Positions 1-5,091 of a stretch of 5,091 nucleotides of DNA are shown one piece after another. The position numbers and the translations under genes are program-made. The stretch is from Actinomycetota bacterium. Lineage in GTDB: Bacteria; Actinomycetota; Actinomycetes; S36-B12. The notes beneath the pieces were generated by a model. That model was not told the DNA's origin. It saw nothing but the letters and a program-made list of their open reading frames with translations, and searched no databases. Each line of letters starts with the position of its first letter. The first letter of the stretch is position 1. Location of the stretch: positions 1 to 5,091 of the forward strand of contig WLLZ01000132.1 of assembly GCA_009700485.1 (NCBI GenBank). Direction: 5' to 3'.

Positions 1-228
1 CAAGACCAAGGTCGCACCCTTCGTGATGTCTCGGCCGCAGCCGCGGTCTCGCTGGGCTACCTCTCAGAGGTTGAGCGCGGCCAAAAGGAAGCATCCAGTG
101 AGTTACTAGCCGCCATCTGCGGCGCCCTTGATGTACCGCTGTCGGCGGTGTTGTCATCGGTCAGTTCCAACATGGCTGAAGCTGAAACGGGCGATTTTGA
201 TACCCGTATTTCGGCGTTTGTTCTGTAA
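1..228 (+). CDS. clgR: ClgR-like XRE-family transcriptional regulator, C-terminal part (start outside window)
   Basis: Frame 1 is open from the first base to a TAA at 226-228 and gives 75 residues. The first 50 or so form the later helices of an XRE/Cro helix-turn-helix: RTLRDVSAAAAVSLGYLSEV is the turn and recognition helix, followed by ERGQKEASSELLAAICGALDVPLSAVL. The SLGYLSEVERGQKEASSELL signature is typical of actinobacterial ClgR/ClpR proteins. Family members activate clp protease genes and other stress genes and are themselves short-lived Clp substrates. The first helices and start codon are missing. The tail after the HTH is short and ends in apolar residues (SAFVL), which could act as a protease tag, though this is only inference. 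The gene is first in a tight unit with DUF3046, 6 bases downstream. Lying upstream of recA is the usual actinobacterial arrangement. The HTH assignment is firm; the ClgR subfamily is likely. Confidence 0.85.
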   Translation, partial: QDQGRTLRDVSAAAAVSLGYLSEVERGQKEASSELLAAICGALDVPLSAVLSSVSSNMAEAETGDFDTRISAFVL

Positions 229-234
229 CCAGTT

Positions 235-426
235 GTGAGCCTGGCTGACTTTTGGGAGCGGATGGATACGGTTCTCGGCCCGGTTTATGCGCGCTCTTGG
301 GCGAATGATTTTGTGCTAGCTGGTATTGGCTTGACCGTCGTTCAAGCGATCGCGGCGGGTGTCGAAACCCGCGAGATTTGGCGGGCTGTCTGCGCGGCTA
401 CTGAGGTACCCAGCGCTTTGATCTAG
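235..426 (+). CDS. DUF3046 family small protein
   Basis: A 63-residue protein starting at GTG 235, six bases after the regulator's stop. The N-terminal LADFWERMDTVLGPVYARSWANDFVLAGIG and the C-terminal half with AIAAGVETREIWRAVCAATEVPSAL match the pattern of DUF3046, a small actinobacterial family often encoded next to recA (Rv2738c in Mycobacterium tuberculosis occupies this place). The length is normal for the family. It has no signal peptide, membrane segment or catalytic motif and looks like a small helical cytosolic protein. Its function is unknown; any link to DNA repair is guilt by association. No clear Shine-Dalgarno sequence precedes the GTG, so translation may be coupled to the upstream gene. 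The GTG is chosen because the family motif begins almost at once after it. Confidence 0.88.
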   Translation: MSLADFWERMDTVLGPVYARSWANDFVLAGIGLTVVQAIAAGVETREIWRAVCAATEVPSALI

Positions 427-436
427 GGTCGATCCC

Positions 437-1144
437 ATGCGGTTACGTCGTGATGTACCAAAGGAGTACTCCTACGTCACGGTAGTTACTTACGGCCGCA
501 CCGGTAGCACGGCGATTCAAGCGAGCCTTAATGCTTTGCCGGGGGTGTTGTTGCGTGGTGAAAATTATGCGGCGATGCGCGGGCTTGGCACGTACCTTCA
601 GTCGATCGCCGAAGTCGCCGACCGGCATCATGCTGGCAAATCGACCCACCCCTGGTACGGATCTGCGCAGTTGGATCCCATCGCGGTGCTTGCCGATATT
701 CGCCGTCATGTAATTGACTACCTGCTCAGGCCCGCGGCCAGCACTAATTGGATCGGGTTTAAGGAGGTTCGATATGAGCCCGGCCATTTTGCGTCCTATG
801 ACGAATTACTCCAACACCTAATTTTCCTCGGTAGGTTATTTCCGGGCTTGCGTTACGTGATCAATGTCCGCGAGCCTGTTAATGCAGCGCGCAGTGGCTG
901 GTGGCCAGAGAATATCGACGCACTTGAAGTGCTAACCACGACTCGAGATTGGCTGTTGAGCGCGACCGCGGACCTAAACAATTTCTTCGGACCCCTCCGG
1001 GCGGCGTGCGTGGCGTATGAGGATTGGGTGGACGATCCGCAGGTATTGGTCGATGCCTATTCGAGCCTTGGGCTACCGCGTGATGACCAGGCGGTACGCG
1101 CAGCCCTGCTTGAGCGCCTTGAGCATGGATCGCGTCCAGGGTGA
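437..1144 (+). CDS. Sulfotransferase-like protein (PAPS-dependent fold)
   Basis: A 235-residue soluble protein. Residues 14-25 (VTVVTYGRTGST) form a beta strand and P-loop-like turn, as in the 5'-phosphosulfate-binding loop of sulfotransferases. It continues into ALPGVLLRGENY (33-44). WIGFKEVRY (105-113) is another family-like block. YVINVREPVNAARSGWW (140-156) supplies the 3'-phosphate-binding element, with Arg145 and Ser153 eight residues apart as in classical sulfotransferases. The C-terminal AYEDWVDDPQVLVDAYSSLGLP also resembles the family. It would move a sulfuryl group from PAPS to an acceptor that cannot be told from sequence. The ATG at 437 is the only good start: a TGA at 419-421 closes the frame upstream and the first strand begins at about residue 13. 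No clear ribosome binding site precedes it. It overlaps the transporter gene by 4 bases, suggesting a joint role such as making and exporting a sulfated compound, which is inference. It is at the short end for the family. Confidence 0.8.
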   Translation: MRLRRDVPKEYSYVTVVTYGRTGSTAIQASLNALPGVLLRGENYAAMRGLGTYLQSIAEVADRHHAGKSTHPWYGSAQLDPIAVLADIRRHVIDYLLRPAASTNWIGFKEVRYEPGHFASYDELLQHLIFLGRLFPGLRYVINVREPVNAARSGWWPENIDALEVLTTTRDWLLSATADLNNFFGPLRAACVAYEDWVDDPQVLVDAYSSLGLPRDDQAVRAALLERLEHGSRPG

Positions 1145-2412
1145 GCGGTCAGTTAGCACTATCGGTATCAGAGGTGTCGCGCGTTCAGCGCAAAACAATC
1201 TGGGTGTTGTCTGCGGCTCAAGTAATGAGCGGTATTGCAATCGCCGTGGCGGTGCCCGCCGGGGCCCTGATCGCGGGTTCAATCGCTGACTCGGAGGCGG
1301 CTGCCGGATTAGCCCAGACTTGCACGATTGTAGGGTCGGCCTTAATCGCCTTGCCGCTGGCGCGAATCGCGCTAAGTAGGGGCCGCCGGGTGGCATTGAC
1401 CACGGGATTTGGTATTGGCGTTCTGGGCGCCGTCATCATCATTTATGGTGCGGTCCTTCGAAATATTGCCCTGGTTTATGCCGGCTGTGCGATATTTGGT
1501 GTGGCTTCAGCCGCCGGTTATCAAGCGCGATACACGGCGACGGACTTGGCGCCGGAAAGCCATCGGGCGCGAGCACTTTCTTGGGTGGTCTGGGCCGGAA
1601 CCATCGGGGCGGTACTAGGCCCAAACCTCTTGAACTTCTCTGGATCAATCGGTATGTCACTTGGCCTACCCCAGCTGGCGGGGCCATATCTTCTCGGCGG
1701 GATCACCCTCCTTGCTGCCACCGTTACTTTGTTCTTGTTCCTTAGGCCAGACCCATACTTACTCGCAACCGCTAATCGCTCAGCGGCTACCGGGGTGATC
1801 GAGCGGCCTAAATTACGTGATGCCTTAGGGCATGTGCGCGGACGCCCCAGGGCTATCTTGGGTATCACCACGGTTGCGATTGGGCATGTAGTGATGGTCA
1901 TGGTGATGGTCATGACCCCGATCCATATGGCCCATGTTGACGTCTCGCTGCAGCTCATTGGGTTCGTGATCAGCGTGCATGTGGCCGGGATGTATGCCTT
2001 CTCGCCCATTGTTGGCTGGGGGGTCGACCGCATTGGCCGAATCCCGGTCATTGTGATCGGGATTGGCATCTTGGCCGCCGCCTGCGTCATCGCCGGCCTC
2101 GCCCCCGGTGATGACACCAGGCAACTCGGAGTTGGGCTGTTTCTGCTGGGTTTGGGTTGGTCCTGCACGCTAATTGCCGGATCAACCCTGCTGACGGATG
2201 AAGTTGCCGCCGCTGATCGCCCAGCGGTGCAGGGGTTATCTGATTTGATCATGAATGTGGCCGGTGGAGTCGGTGGGGTCAGCGCAGGGCTGATCGTGCT
2301 TTTTGCCTCATACGCCGCCCTTTGCGGGGCTTCTTTGGTGCCATTAATTGGACTGGGGATCGTTGTTGCCCTCCCGGCGTGTCGGCGCCATTCGAACACC
2401 CGTTCGATATAG
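1141..2412 (+). CDS. Major facilitator superfamily transporter
   Basis: A 423-residue integral membrane protein with about 12 hydrophobic segments, roughly at residues 20-47, 56-76, 86-105, 108-127, 146-165, 181-201, 239-259, 271-291, 302-320, 329-350, 367-388 and 392-412. The loop after TM2 (LARIALSRGRR, 73-83) is a degenerate motif A. The matching loop in the second half (GWGVDRIGR, 292-300) is a clear copy, which supports the MFS fold. A hydrophilic loop at about 202-237 separates the halves. The TM7 region VMVMVMTPIHMAH and the ISVHVAGMYAFSP block resemble an uncharacterised actinobacterial MFS group. It is probably a proton-coupled exporter; the substrate is unknown. The GTG at 1141 overlaps the sulfotransferase stop (GTGA), implying translational coupling. 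The next in-frame ATG would cut into TM1. The final codons contain the recA LexA box. No signs of frameshift. Confidence 0.9.
   Translation: MSGQLALSVSEVSRVQRKTIWVLSAAQVMSGIAIAVAVPAGALIAGSIADSEAAAGLAQTCTIVGSALIALPLARIALSRGRRVALTTGFGIGVLGAVIIIYGAVLRNIALVYAGCAIFGVASAAGYQARYTATDLAPESHRARALSWVVWAGTIGAVLGPNLLNFSGSIGMSLGLPQLAGPYLLGGITLLAATVTLFLFLRPDPYLLATANRSAATGVIERPKLRDALGHVRGRPRAILGITTVAIGHVVMVMVMVMTPIHMAHVDVSLQLIGFVISVHVAGMYAFSPIVGWGVDRIGRIPVIVIGIGILAAACVIAGLAPGDDTRQLGVGLFLLGLGWSCTLIAGSTLLTDEVAAADRPAVQGLSDLIMNVAGGVGGVSAGLIVLFASYAALCGASLVPLIGLGIVVALPACRRHSNTRSI
1891..1914 (+). repeat. Perfect tandem duplication of a 12-base unit inside the MFS gene
   Basis: GTGATGGTCATG occurs twice head to tail. 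It is in frame and encodes VMVMVMVM (residues 251-258) in the seventh membrane segment. A multiple of three keeps the frame, so slippage would add or remove four residues without disrupting the gene. Confidence 0.85.
2392..2407 (+). promoter_or_regulatory. LexA (SOS) box of recA
   Basis: TCGAACACCCGTTCGA matches the actinobacterial LexA operator exactly in both six-base arms (TCGAAC-N4-GTTCGA). It ends 159 bases before the recA start and lies wholly within the last codons of the MFS gene (Ser-Asn-Thr-Arg-Ser). Cleavage of LexA, stimulated by RecA filaments on single-stranded DNA, would relieve repression here. Confidence 0.93.
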
Positions 2413-2415
2413 ATT
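2410..2415 (+). promoter_or_regulatory. Possible -10 element of the LexA-controlled recA promoter
   Basis: TAGATT fits the loose actinobacterial TANNNT -10 pattern and abuts the LexA box, where a bound repressor would block polymerase. It overlaps the MFS stop codon TAG (2410-2412). The neighbouring TATAGA at 2408 is an alternative. No good -35 hexamer is visible at the proper distance, so this is a weak call. Confidence 0.35.
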
Positions 2416-2481
2416 CCAGTCACGACGCGAGGTGGGCCTTCATCCACATCGGCCACGAAGGCGATTGCTGCCGGCCCCCGA

Positions 2482-2504
2482 GTGTCAGAGGGTCGGCATA
2501 CCTT
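2482..2504 (+). promoter_or_regulatory. RecA-NDp-type (LexA-independent, DNA-damage) promoter of recA
   Basis: GTGTCAGAG (2482-2490), an 8-base spacer, then TACCTT (2499-2504). The known actinobacterial RecA-NDp pattern is TTGTCRGTG-N8-TANNNT. The upstream element matches at 7 of 9 positions with the core TGTCAG intact, and the spacer and -10 fit exactly. In mycobacteria such promoters are activated by PafBC, and a ClgR-type regulator has also been implicated. A start about 7 bases after the -10 would give a leader of roughly 55 bases. PafBC itself is not in this window. Confidence 0.75.
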
Positions 2505-2507
2505 TCG

Positions 2508-2521
2508 TGTTCTAGCGAACA
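2508..2521 (+). repeat. Short palindrome at the predicted recA transcription start
   Basis: TGTTCTAGCGAACA has perfect 5-base arms (TGTTC and GAACA) around TAGC. The half-sites are the LexA half-sites in reversed order, so it is not a LexA box. It covers the start expected from the promoter at 2482-2504. It could be an operator or chance. Confidence 0.4.
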
Positions 2522-2535
2522 TGACCACCAAGTAA
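2521..2535 (+). other. Possible four-codon leader open frame (MTTK) in the recA 5' region
   Basis: ATG ACC ACC AAG TAA begins about 10 bases after the predicted start of the second recA transcript and ends 31 bases before the recA ATG. There is no ribosome binding site between the predicted start and this ATG, so it would need near-leaderless initiation. It may well be chance. Confidence 0.2.
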
Positions 2536-2553
2536 TTGACCACCGACAAGACA

Positions 2554-2558
2554 GGGAG
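2554..2558 (+). promoter_or_regulatory. Ribosome binding site of recA
   Basis: GGGAG lies 8 bases before the ATG at 2567. It is one of the clearest Shine-Dalgarno sequences in the window and fixes the recA start. Most other genes here lack a good one and rely on tight spacing or overlap. Confidence 0.8.
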
Positions 2559-2566
2559 AACCACCA

Positions 2567-3682
2567 ATGGCCAGTACAGCTGGTGACCGCGAGAAGGCTC
2601 TGGATGCCGCCCTCGCCCAAATTGAACGCCAATTCGGCAAAGGCTCGGTGATGCGCTTGGGCGAAGAAGGCCGAATTCCGATTGATGTCATCCCGACCGG
2701 CTCCATCGCCCTTGATGTTGCCCTGGGGATCGGCGGTTTACCCCGTGGCCGGATCGTGGAGATCTACGGCCCAGAGTCTTCAGGTAAAACCACTTTGGCC
2801 CTGCATGCCATCGCGAACGTGCAGGCGGCCGGGGGGCTCGCAGCGTTCATCGATGCCGAGCACGCCCTAGATCCAGATTATGCCTCGCGCTTGGGTATCG
2901 ACCTCGACAGTTTGTACGTCTCTCAACCCGATACCGGTGAACAAGCCCTCGAAATCACCGACACCTTGGTGCGATCAGGTGCCCTCGATCTAATCGTGAT
3001 CGACTCGGTTGCGGCGCTGGTACCGCGCGCTGAAATTGAAGGGGAGATGGGCGATAGCCATGTTGGGCTACAGGCACGCTTGATGAGTCAGGCACTTCGC
3101 AAAATGGCGGGTGCACTCAGTAATACCAACACTACCTGCATCTTCATCAACCAATTGCGCGAAAAGATTGGTGTGATGTTTGGTTCACCCGAAACCACAA
3201 CCGGTGGTAAAGCCCTGAAGTTCTATTCATCGGTGCGTCTTGATGTACGCCGCATCGAAACCCTTAAGGGCGGTACCGAAGCCGTTGGTAACCGCACCCG
3301 GGTCAAGGTCGTAAAGAACAAGGTGGCCCCACCCTTTAAGCAGGCGGAGTTTGACATTTTGTACGGCGAAGGTATTTCACGCGAAGGCTCACTTATTGAT
3401 GTTGGTGTTGATCAAGGGATAGTCAAGAAGTCTGGTGCGTGGTTTACCTATGAGACTGATCAACTAGGTCAAGGTAAAGAGAATGCTCGTACCTTCTTAA
3501 AAGACAATCCTGATCTCGCCAACGAAATTGAAAAGCGAATCAAAGAGGTGATGGGGATCGGTGCCAAACTTGATGCCCCGGCTGATATCCCAACTTCGGC
3601 GTTGCCGGAGATGGAGAGCACTTCCGAGGCCGCACCAAAAGTTCCGGCGAAAGCAACGGCAAAACCAATTGATGTGGAGTAA
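2567..3682 (+). CDS. recA: Recombinase RecA
   Basis: A complete 371-residue RecA, the ATP-dependent strand-exchange protein and co-protease that triggers LexA self-cleavage. The N-terminal helix and polymerisation region include AQIERQFGKGSVMRLG (17-32). Walker A is GPESSGKTT (68-76, Lys74). The catalytic glutamate is Glu98 in DAEHALDPDYA. Walker B is LIVIDSVAAL (142-151, Asp146). Loop L1 is around EIEGEMGDSHVGLQARLMSQALRK (156-179). Loop L2 follows NQLREKIGVMFGSPETTTGGKALKFY (195-220), with the sensor Gln196. The C-terminal domain (about 270-335) ends in a variable tail rich in Ala, Pro, Lys and Glu. No intein interrupts the sites used in mycobacteria (the GGKALK and NKVAPP regions are intact). 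Control appears dual, with a LexA box and a RecA-NDp-type promoter upstream. The TAA stop overlaps the recX ATG. Confidence 0.99.
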   Translation: MASTAGDREKALDAALAQIERQFGKGSVMRLGEEGRIPIDVIPTGSIALDVALGIGGLPRGRIVEIYGPESSGKTTLALHAIANVQAAGGLAAFIDAEHALDPDYASRLGIDLDSLYVSQPDTGEQALEITDTLVRSGALDLIVIDSVAALVPRAEIEGEMGDSHVGLQARLMSQALRKMAGALSNTNTTCIFINQLREKIGVMFGSPETTTGGKALKFYSSVRLDVRRIETLKGGTEAVGNRTRVKVVKNKVAPPFKQAEFDILYGEGISREGSLIDVGVDQGIVKKSGAWFTYETDQLGQGKENARTFLKDNPDLANEIEKRIKEVMGIGAKLDAPADIPTSALPEMESTSEAAPKVPAKATAKPIDVE

Positions 3683-4251
3683 TGAGTAGCCCCCAAATCA
3701 CGAGAAGAGCCAAGACCTCCACCTCCCGGTCTAGGTCGGCGAGCGAGTCGTATTTTGACTCGCTCGCACCGGAACGTTCACAGCAAGACTTAGAACAGGA
3801 CGCGCGAAATATCGTGTTGCGCAAGCTAAATTATGCCCCGCGCACCCGCTCCGAGTTAGCAACTGATCTGGTGGCGGGGGGCATCCCAGAATCCATCCGT
3901 GAGCAGGTACTGGACCGCTATGTCGAGGTGGGTCTTATCGATGATGCGGCACTCGCCGAGCTTTGGGTGACATCTCGGCAGCGCACCAAAGGCAGTACCC
4001 GATCAGTGCTAAAGCACGAGTTGCGTCAAAAAGGAGTCAGCGACGAGGACGCCGAAGCTGCCTTAGCCCTAATCACCGAGGCCGATGAGTACGAGCGGGC
4101 CCGCAGCCTGATTGCCACGAAAATACGTGCCACCGAGCGCTTGACCCCCAAGGCGCGCACCCGGCGGCTGATGGGGCTACTCATGCGGCGCGGTTACTCT
4201 GCGAACCTGGCGCAAATCGTTGTCCAAGAAGCAATAGCTGACTGCGATTAA
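3682..4251 (+). CDS. recX: RecA regulatory protein RecX
   Basis: A 189-residue, charged, helical protein of the RecX family, which binds RecA filaments and limits RecA activity. After a basic, serine-rich N-terminal extension (about 1-33) come RecX-type three-helix repeats: ARNIVLRKLNYAPRTRSELATDL (41-63), then VGLIDDAALAELWVTSR (83-99), KGSTRSVLKHELRQKGVSDED (103-123) and the last repeat with RTRRLMGLLMRRGYS (159-173). Length is usual for an actinobacterial RecX. The ATG at 3682 shares one base with the recA stop (TAATG), so the genes are co-transcribed and translation is likely coupled. GGAG at 3676-3679 is too close to be an ideal ribosome site. The N-terminal extension is encoded across a strong inverted repeat that may lower recX expression relative to recA. 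Confidence 0.97.
   Translation: MSSPQITRRAKTSTSRSRSASESYFDSLAPERSQQDLEQDARNIVLRKLNYAPRTRSELATDLVAGGIPESIREQVLDRYVEVGLIDDAALAELWVTSRQRTKGSTRSVLKHELRQKGVSDEDAEAALALITEADEYERARSLIATKIRATERLTPKARTRRLMGLLMRRGYSANLAQIVVQEAIADCD
3739..3767 (+). repeat. Perfect 11-base inverted repeat (RNA hairpin) inside the start of recX
   Basis: GCGAGCGAGTC and GACTCGCTCGC are exact reverse complements separated by 7 bases (GTATTTT). In RNA a G-U pair could close the loop further. The hairpin starts 57 bases after the recX ATG and is encoded by codons 20-29 (Ala-Ser-Glu-Ser through Ser-Leu-Ala). No T-run follows, so it is not a standard intrinsic terminator. It could still impede ribosomes or polymerase, or protect recA mRNA from 3' decay. 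Confidence 0.8.
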
Positions 4252-4344
4252 TATCACTAGGCCCAATTGGCGCTAATGGCTCAATGCTGGTTTAATTGAG
4301 GTAATTGGTTTAATAGTCAACTACTTATTTGGGGTGTTTTTTTC
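4252..4344 (+). other. A/T-rich gap between recX and the MMPL transporter gene
   Basis: Ninety-three bases without a gene. They contain a palindrome CCAATTGG (4263-4270), a weak 6-base inverted repeat CTCAAT/ATTGAG (4280-4285 and 4295-4300) and a 9-base direct repeat TGGTTTAAT (4288-4296 and 4306-4314). No GC-rich stem with a following T-run is present, so there is no convincing terminator for recA-recX. The low G+C content suggests a promoter for the next gene, but I cannot pick out a sound -35/-10 pair. Confidence 0.5.
4331..4336 (+). promoter_or_regulatory. Probable ribosome binding site of the MMPL gene
   Basis: GGGGTG sits 8 bases before the GTG at 4345 and supports that start. The spacer is nearly all T (seven in a row at 4337-4343). 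Confidence 0.5.
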
Positions 4345-5091
4345 GTGCCTGGTCTTTCTAAATGGGCAATTCGGCGTCCGGTTGTAGCGCTCATTGCTTG
4401 GGTTATTGCACTTGGTGCGATCGTTGGGCTCGGGAGCCAACTCGGCGGTGCGCTAAATGACTCCTTCTCACTCCCAGCGACTGAGTCAACCGCAGCGCAG
4501 GAGCTATTGAGCAGTGGTGGCGATGGCGGTGCAAGTTCTGGGGCCGGGGCACGAATAGTTTGGTCGCCCACAGCTCTTTCATCGGCTTCGGCAGGTGGTG
4601 CGGTCGACCCACTGGTACTTAGTGAGATAACACCGGTACTGCAACAGATCGCGGATCTTGCCAGTGTTAGCTGCGTTACGCTACCGACCCGTGGGGGCCT
4701 GGGATCGAATTGCCCTGCGCCGCCGGCGGGTATGACGCCCGACCAATTGAAGGACCTACCCCAAGACCAACAACAAGCAATTAGTGATGCGGGGGCTGCA
4801 TTCGCAGCGGCATCGTCAGCGGTGAGCCCTGACGGCAGCGTCGCGTATTCCGACGTTACTTTTGTTGACGGAGTGGTTTCAGCTGGTGACGCCACCGCTC
4901 TCCTAGCAGCGATTAGGAGTGCAAACACTGATCAGCTTCAAGTTGGCGCAAATGGCCAAGGGCTGGAGTGGGCCGCGCAAGAGCCCCCGAAAAGCGAGGG
5001 TATTGGCATCGGGGTGGCCATCATCATCTTGTTGATTGCCTTTGGCTCGGTGATCGCGGCCGGAATGCCAATTTTCGTAGCTGTTGTAGGA
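4345..5091 (+). CDS. MMPL/RND-family membrane transporter, N-terminal part (runs off right edge)
   Basis: An open frame of 249 codons from GTG 4345 to the window end with no stop. Residues 6-12 (KWAIRRP) and the following hydrophobic segment (13-30) form the typical cytoplasmic start and TM1. LNDSFSLPATESTAAQELL (37-55) is the usual block at the beginning of the first extracytoplasmic porter domain. That domain spans about 31-217 and contains a Gly/Ser-rich stretch, two cysteines (110 and 123) that could form a disulfide, and a Gln-rich piece around 133-144. It ends with VGANGQGLEWAAQEPPKSEGIGI, leading into TM2 (219-240, IGVAIIILLIAFGSVIAAGMP). This order is characteristic of MMPL proteins, which move lipids or other hydrophobic molecules using the proton gradient. 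The substrate cannot be told. Only about a third of a usual MMPL protein is present. The start is chosen from the RRP position and the GGGGTG upstream. Confidence 0.93.
   Translation, partial: MPGLSKWAIRRPVVALIAWVIALGAIVGLGSQLGGALNDSFSLPATESTAAQELLSSGGDGGASSGAGARIVWSPTALSSASAGGAVDPLVLSEITPVLQQIADLASVSCVTLPTRGGLGSNCPAPPAGMTPDQLKDLPQDQQQAISDAGAAFAAASSAVSPDGSVAYSDVTFVDGVVSAGDATALLAAIRSANTDQLQVGANGQGLEWAAQEPPKSEGIGIGVAIIILLIAFGSVIAAGMPIFVAVVG

Noticed and set aside
1825..2124. His/Asp-rich minus-strand frame (HMDRGHDHHHDHHY) that looks like a metal-binding protein
   Set aside because: The His run is simply the complement of the GTGATGGTCATG tandem repeat in the transporter's TM7. No ribosome binding site or family match supports it.
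2436..2462. GCCTTC/GAAGGC inverted repeat in the recA upstream region as an attenuator
   Set aside because: Six-base arms with a 15-base loop are weak and expected by chance. No T-run or anti-terminator partner is seen.
1521..2567. Long open frame of 348 codons on the minus strand opposite the MFS gene
   Set aside because: Its translation is low-complexity, rich in Pro, Ala, Arg and Thr, with no recognisable domain. It is a shadow of the transporter, whose frame has clear membrane segments and motif A.
2567..3682. Possible intein or frameshift in recA
   Set aside because: The reading frame is intact, the length is normal for RecA, and both sites where mycobacterial inteins sit are uninterrupted.
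4280..4300. CTCAAT/ATTGAG inverted repeat after recX as a terminator
   Set aside because: The stem is only 6 bases with two G-C pairs and a 9-base loop, and no T-run follows directly.
4317..4928. 203-codon open frame on the minus strand in the right part
   Set aside because: It is opposite a forward frame with unmistakable MMPL features (RRP start, LNDSFSLP, SEGIGI and TM2). The reverse translation is Ala/Ser/Pro-rich and featureless.
1..5091. CRISPR array, tRNA, rRNA, insertion sequence or attachment site
   Set aside because: No regularly spaced repeats, no cloverleaf-like sequence, no transposase frame and no terminal inverted repeats were seen anywhere in the window.

Overview
The window reads as a chromosomal recA locus from a member of the Actinomycetota. 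Four independent signs support this: a ClgR-type helix-turn-helix regulator, a DUF3046 protein, a perfect actinobacterial LexA box with TCGAAC and GTTCGA arms, and a promoter resembling the actinobacterial LexA-independent RecA-NDp type. By eye the base composition is moderate, lower than in Streptomyces, with A/T-rich intergenic stretches. That could fit a moderate-GC, perhaps uncultivated lineage, but the window does not settle the genus. All genes lie on the + strand.

Layout. Bases 1-228 hold the C-terminal part of a ClgR/XRE-family regulator whose start is outside the window. Six bases later comes a small DUF3046 protein (235-426), then after 10 bases a PAPS-type sulfotransferase-like protein (437-1144). 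This overlaps by 4 bases a 12-TM major facilitator superfamily transporter (1141-2412). The four genes are packed like one transcription unit. DUF3046 usually sits close to recA in actinobacteria, so the sulfotransferase-transporter pair looks like a lineage-specific insertion into a conserved neighbourhood.

The recA control region starts inside the transporter gene: the LexA box (2392-2407) is read as its last codons. A second promoter of RecA-NDp type lies at 2482-2504. It is followed by a small palindrome, a four-codon open frame in the leader, and a good ribosome binding site. recA (2567-3682) is complete and has no intein. recX (3682-4251) overlaps it by one base (TAATG) and carries a perfect 11-bp inverted repeat near its 5' end.

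After a 93-base A/T-rich gap with no convincing terminator, the N-terminal 249 codons of an MMPL/RND-family membrane transporter run off the right edge (4345-5091).

How it works together. RecA is the recombinase and SOS co-protease, and RecX modulates its filaments. The control region suggests dual DNA-damage input: LexA repression, and a LexA-independent pathway known in mycobacteria to use PafBC and earlier linked to a ClgR-type protein. No wholly new system is evident. The most interesting points are the sulfotransferase/exporter pair wedged next to recA, the LexA operator embedded in a coding sequence, and the recX hairpin.
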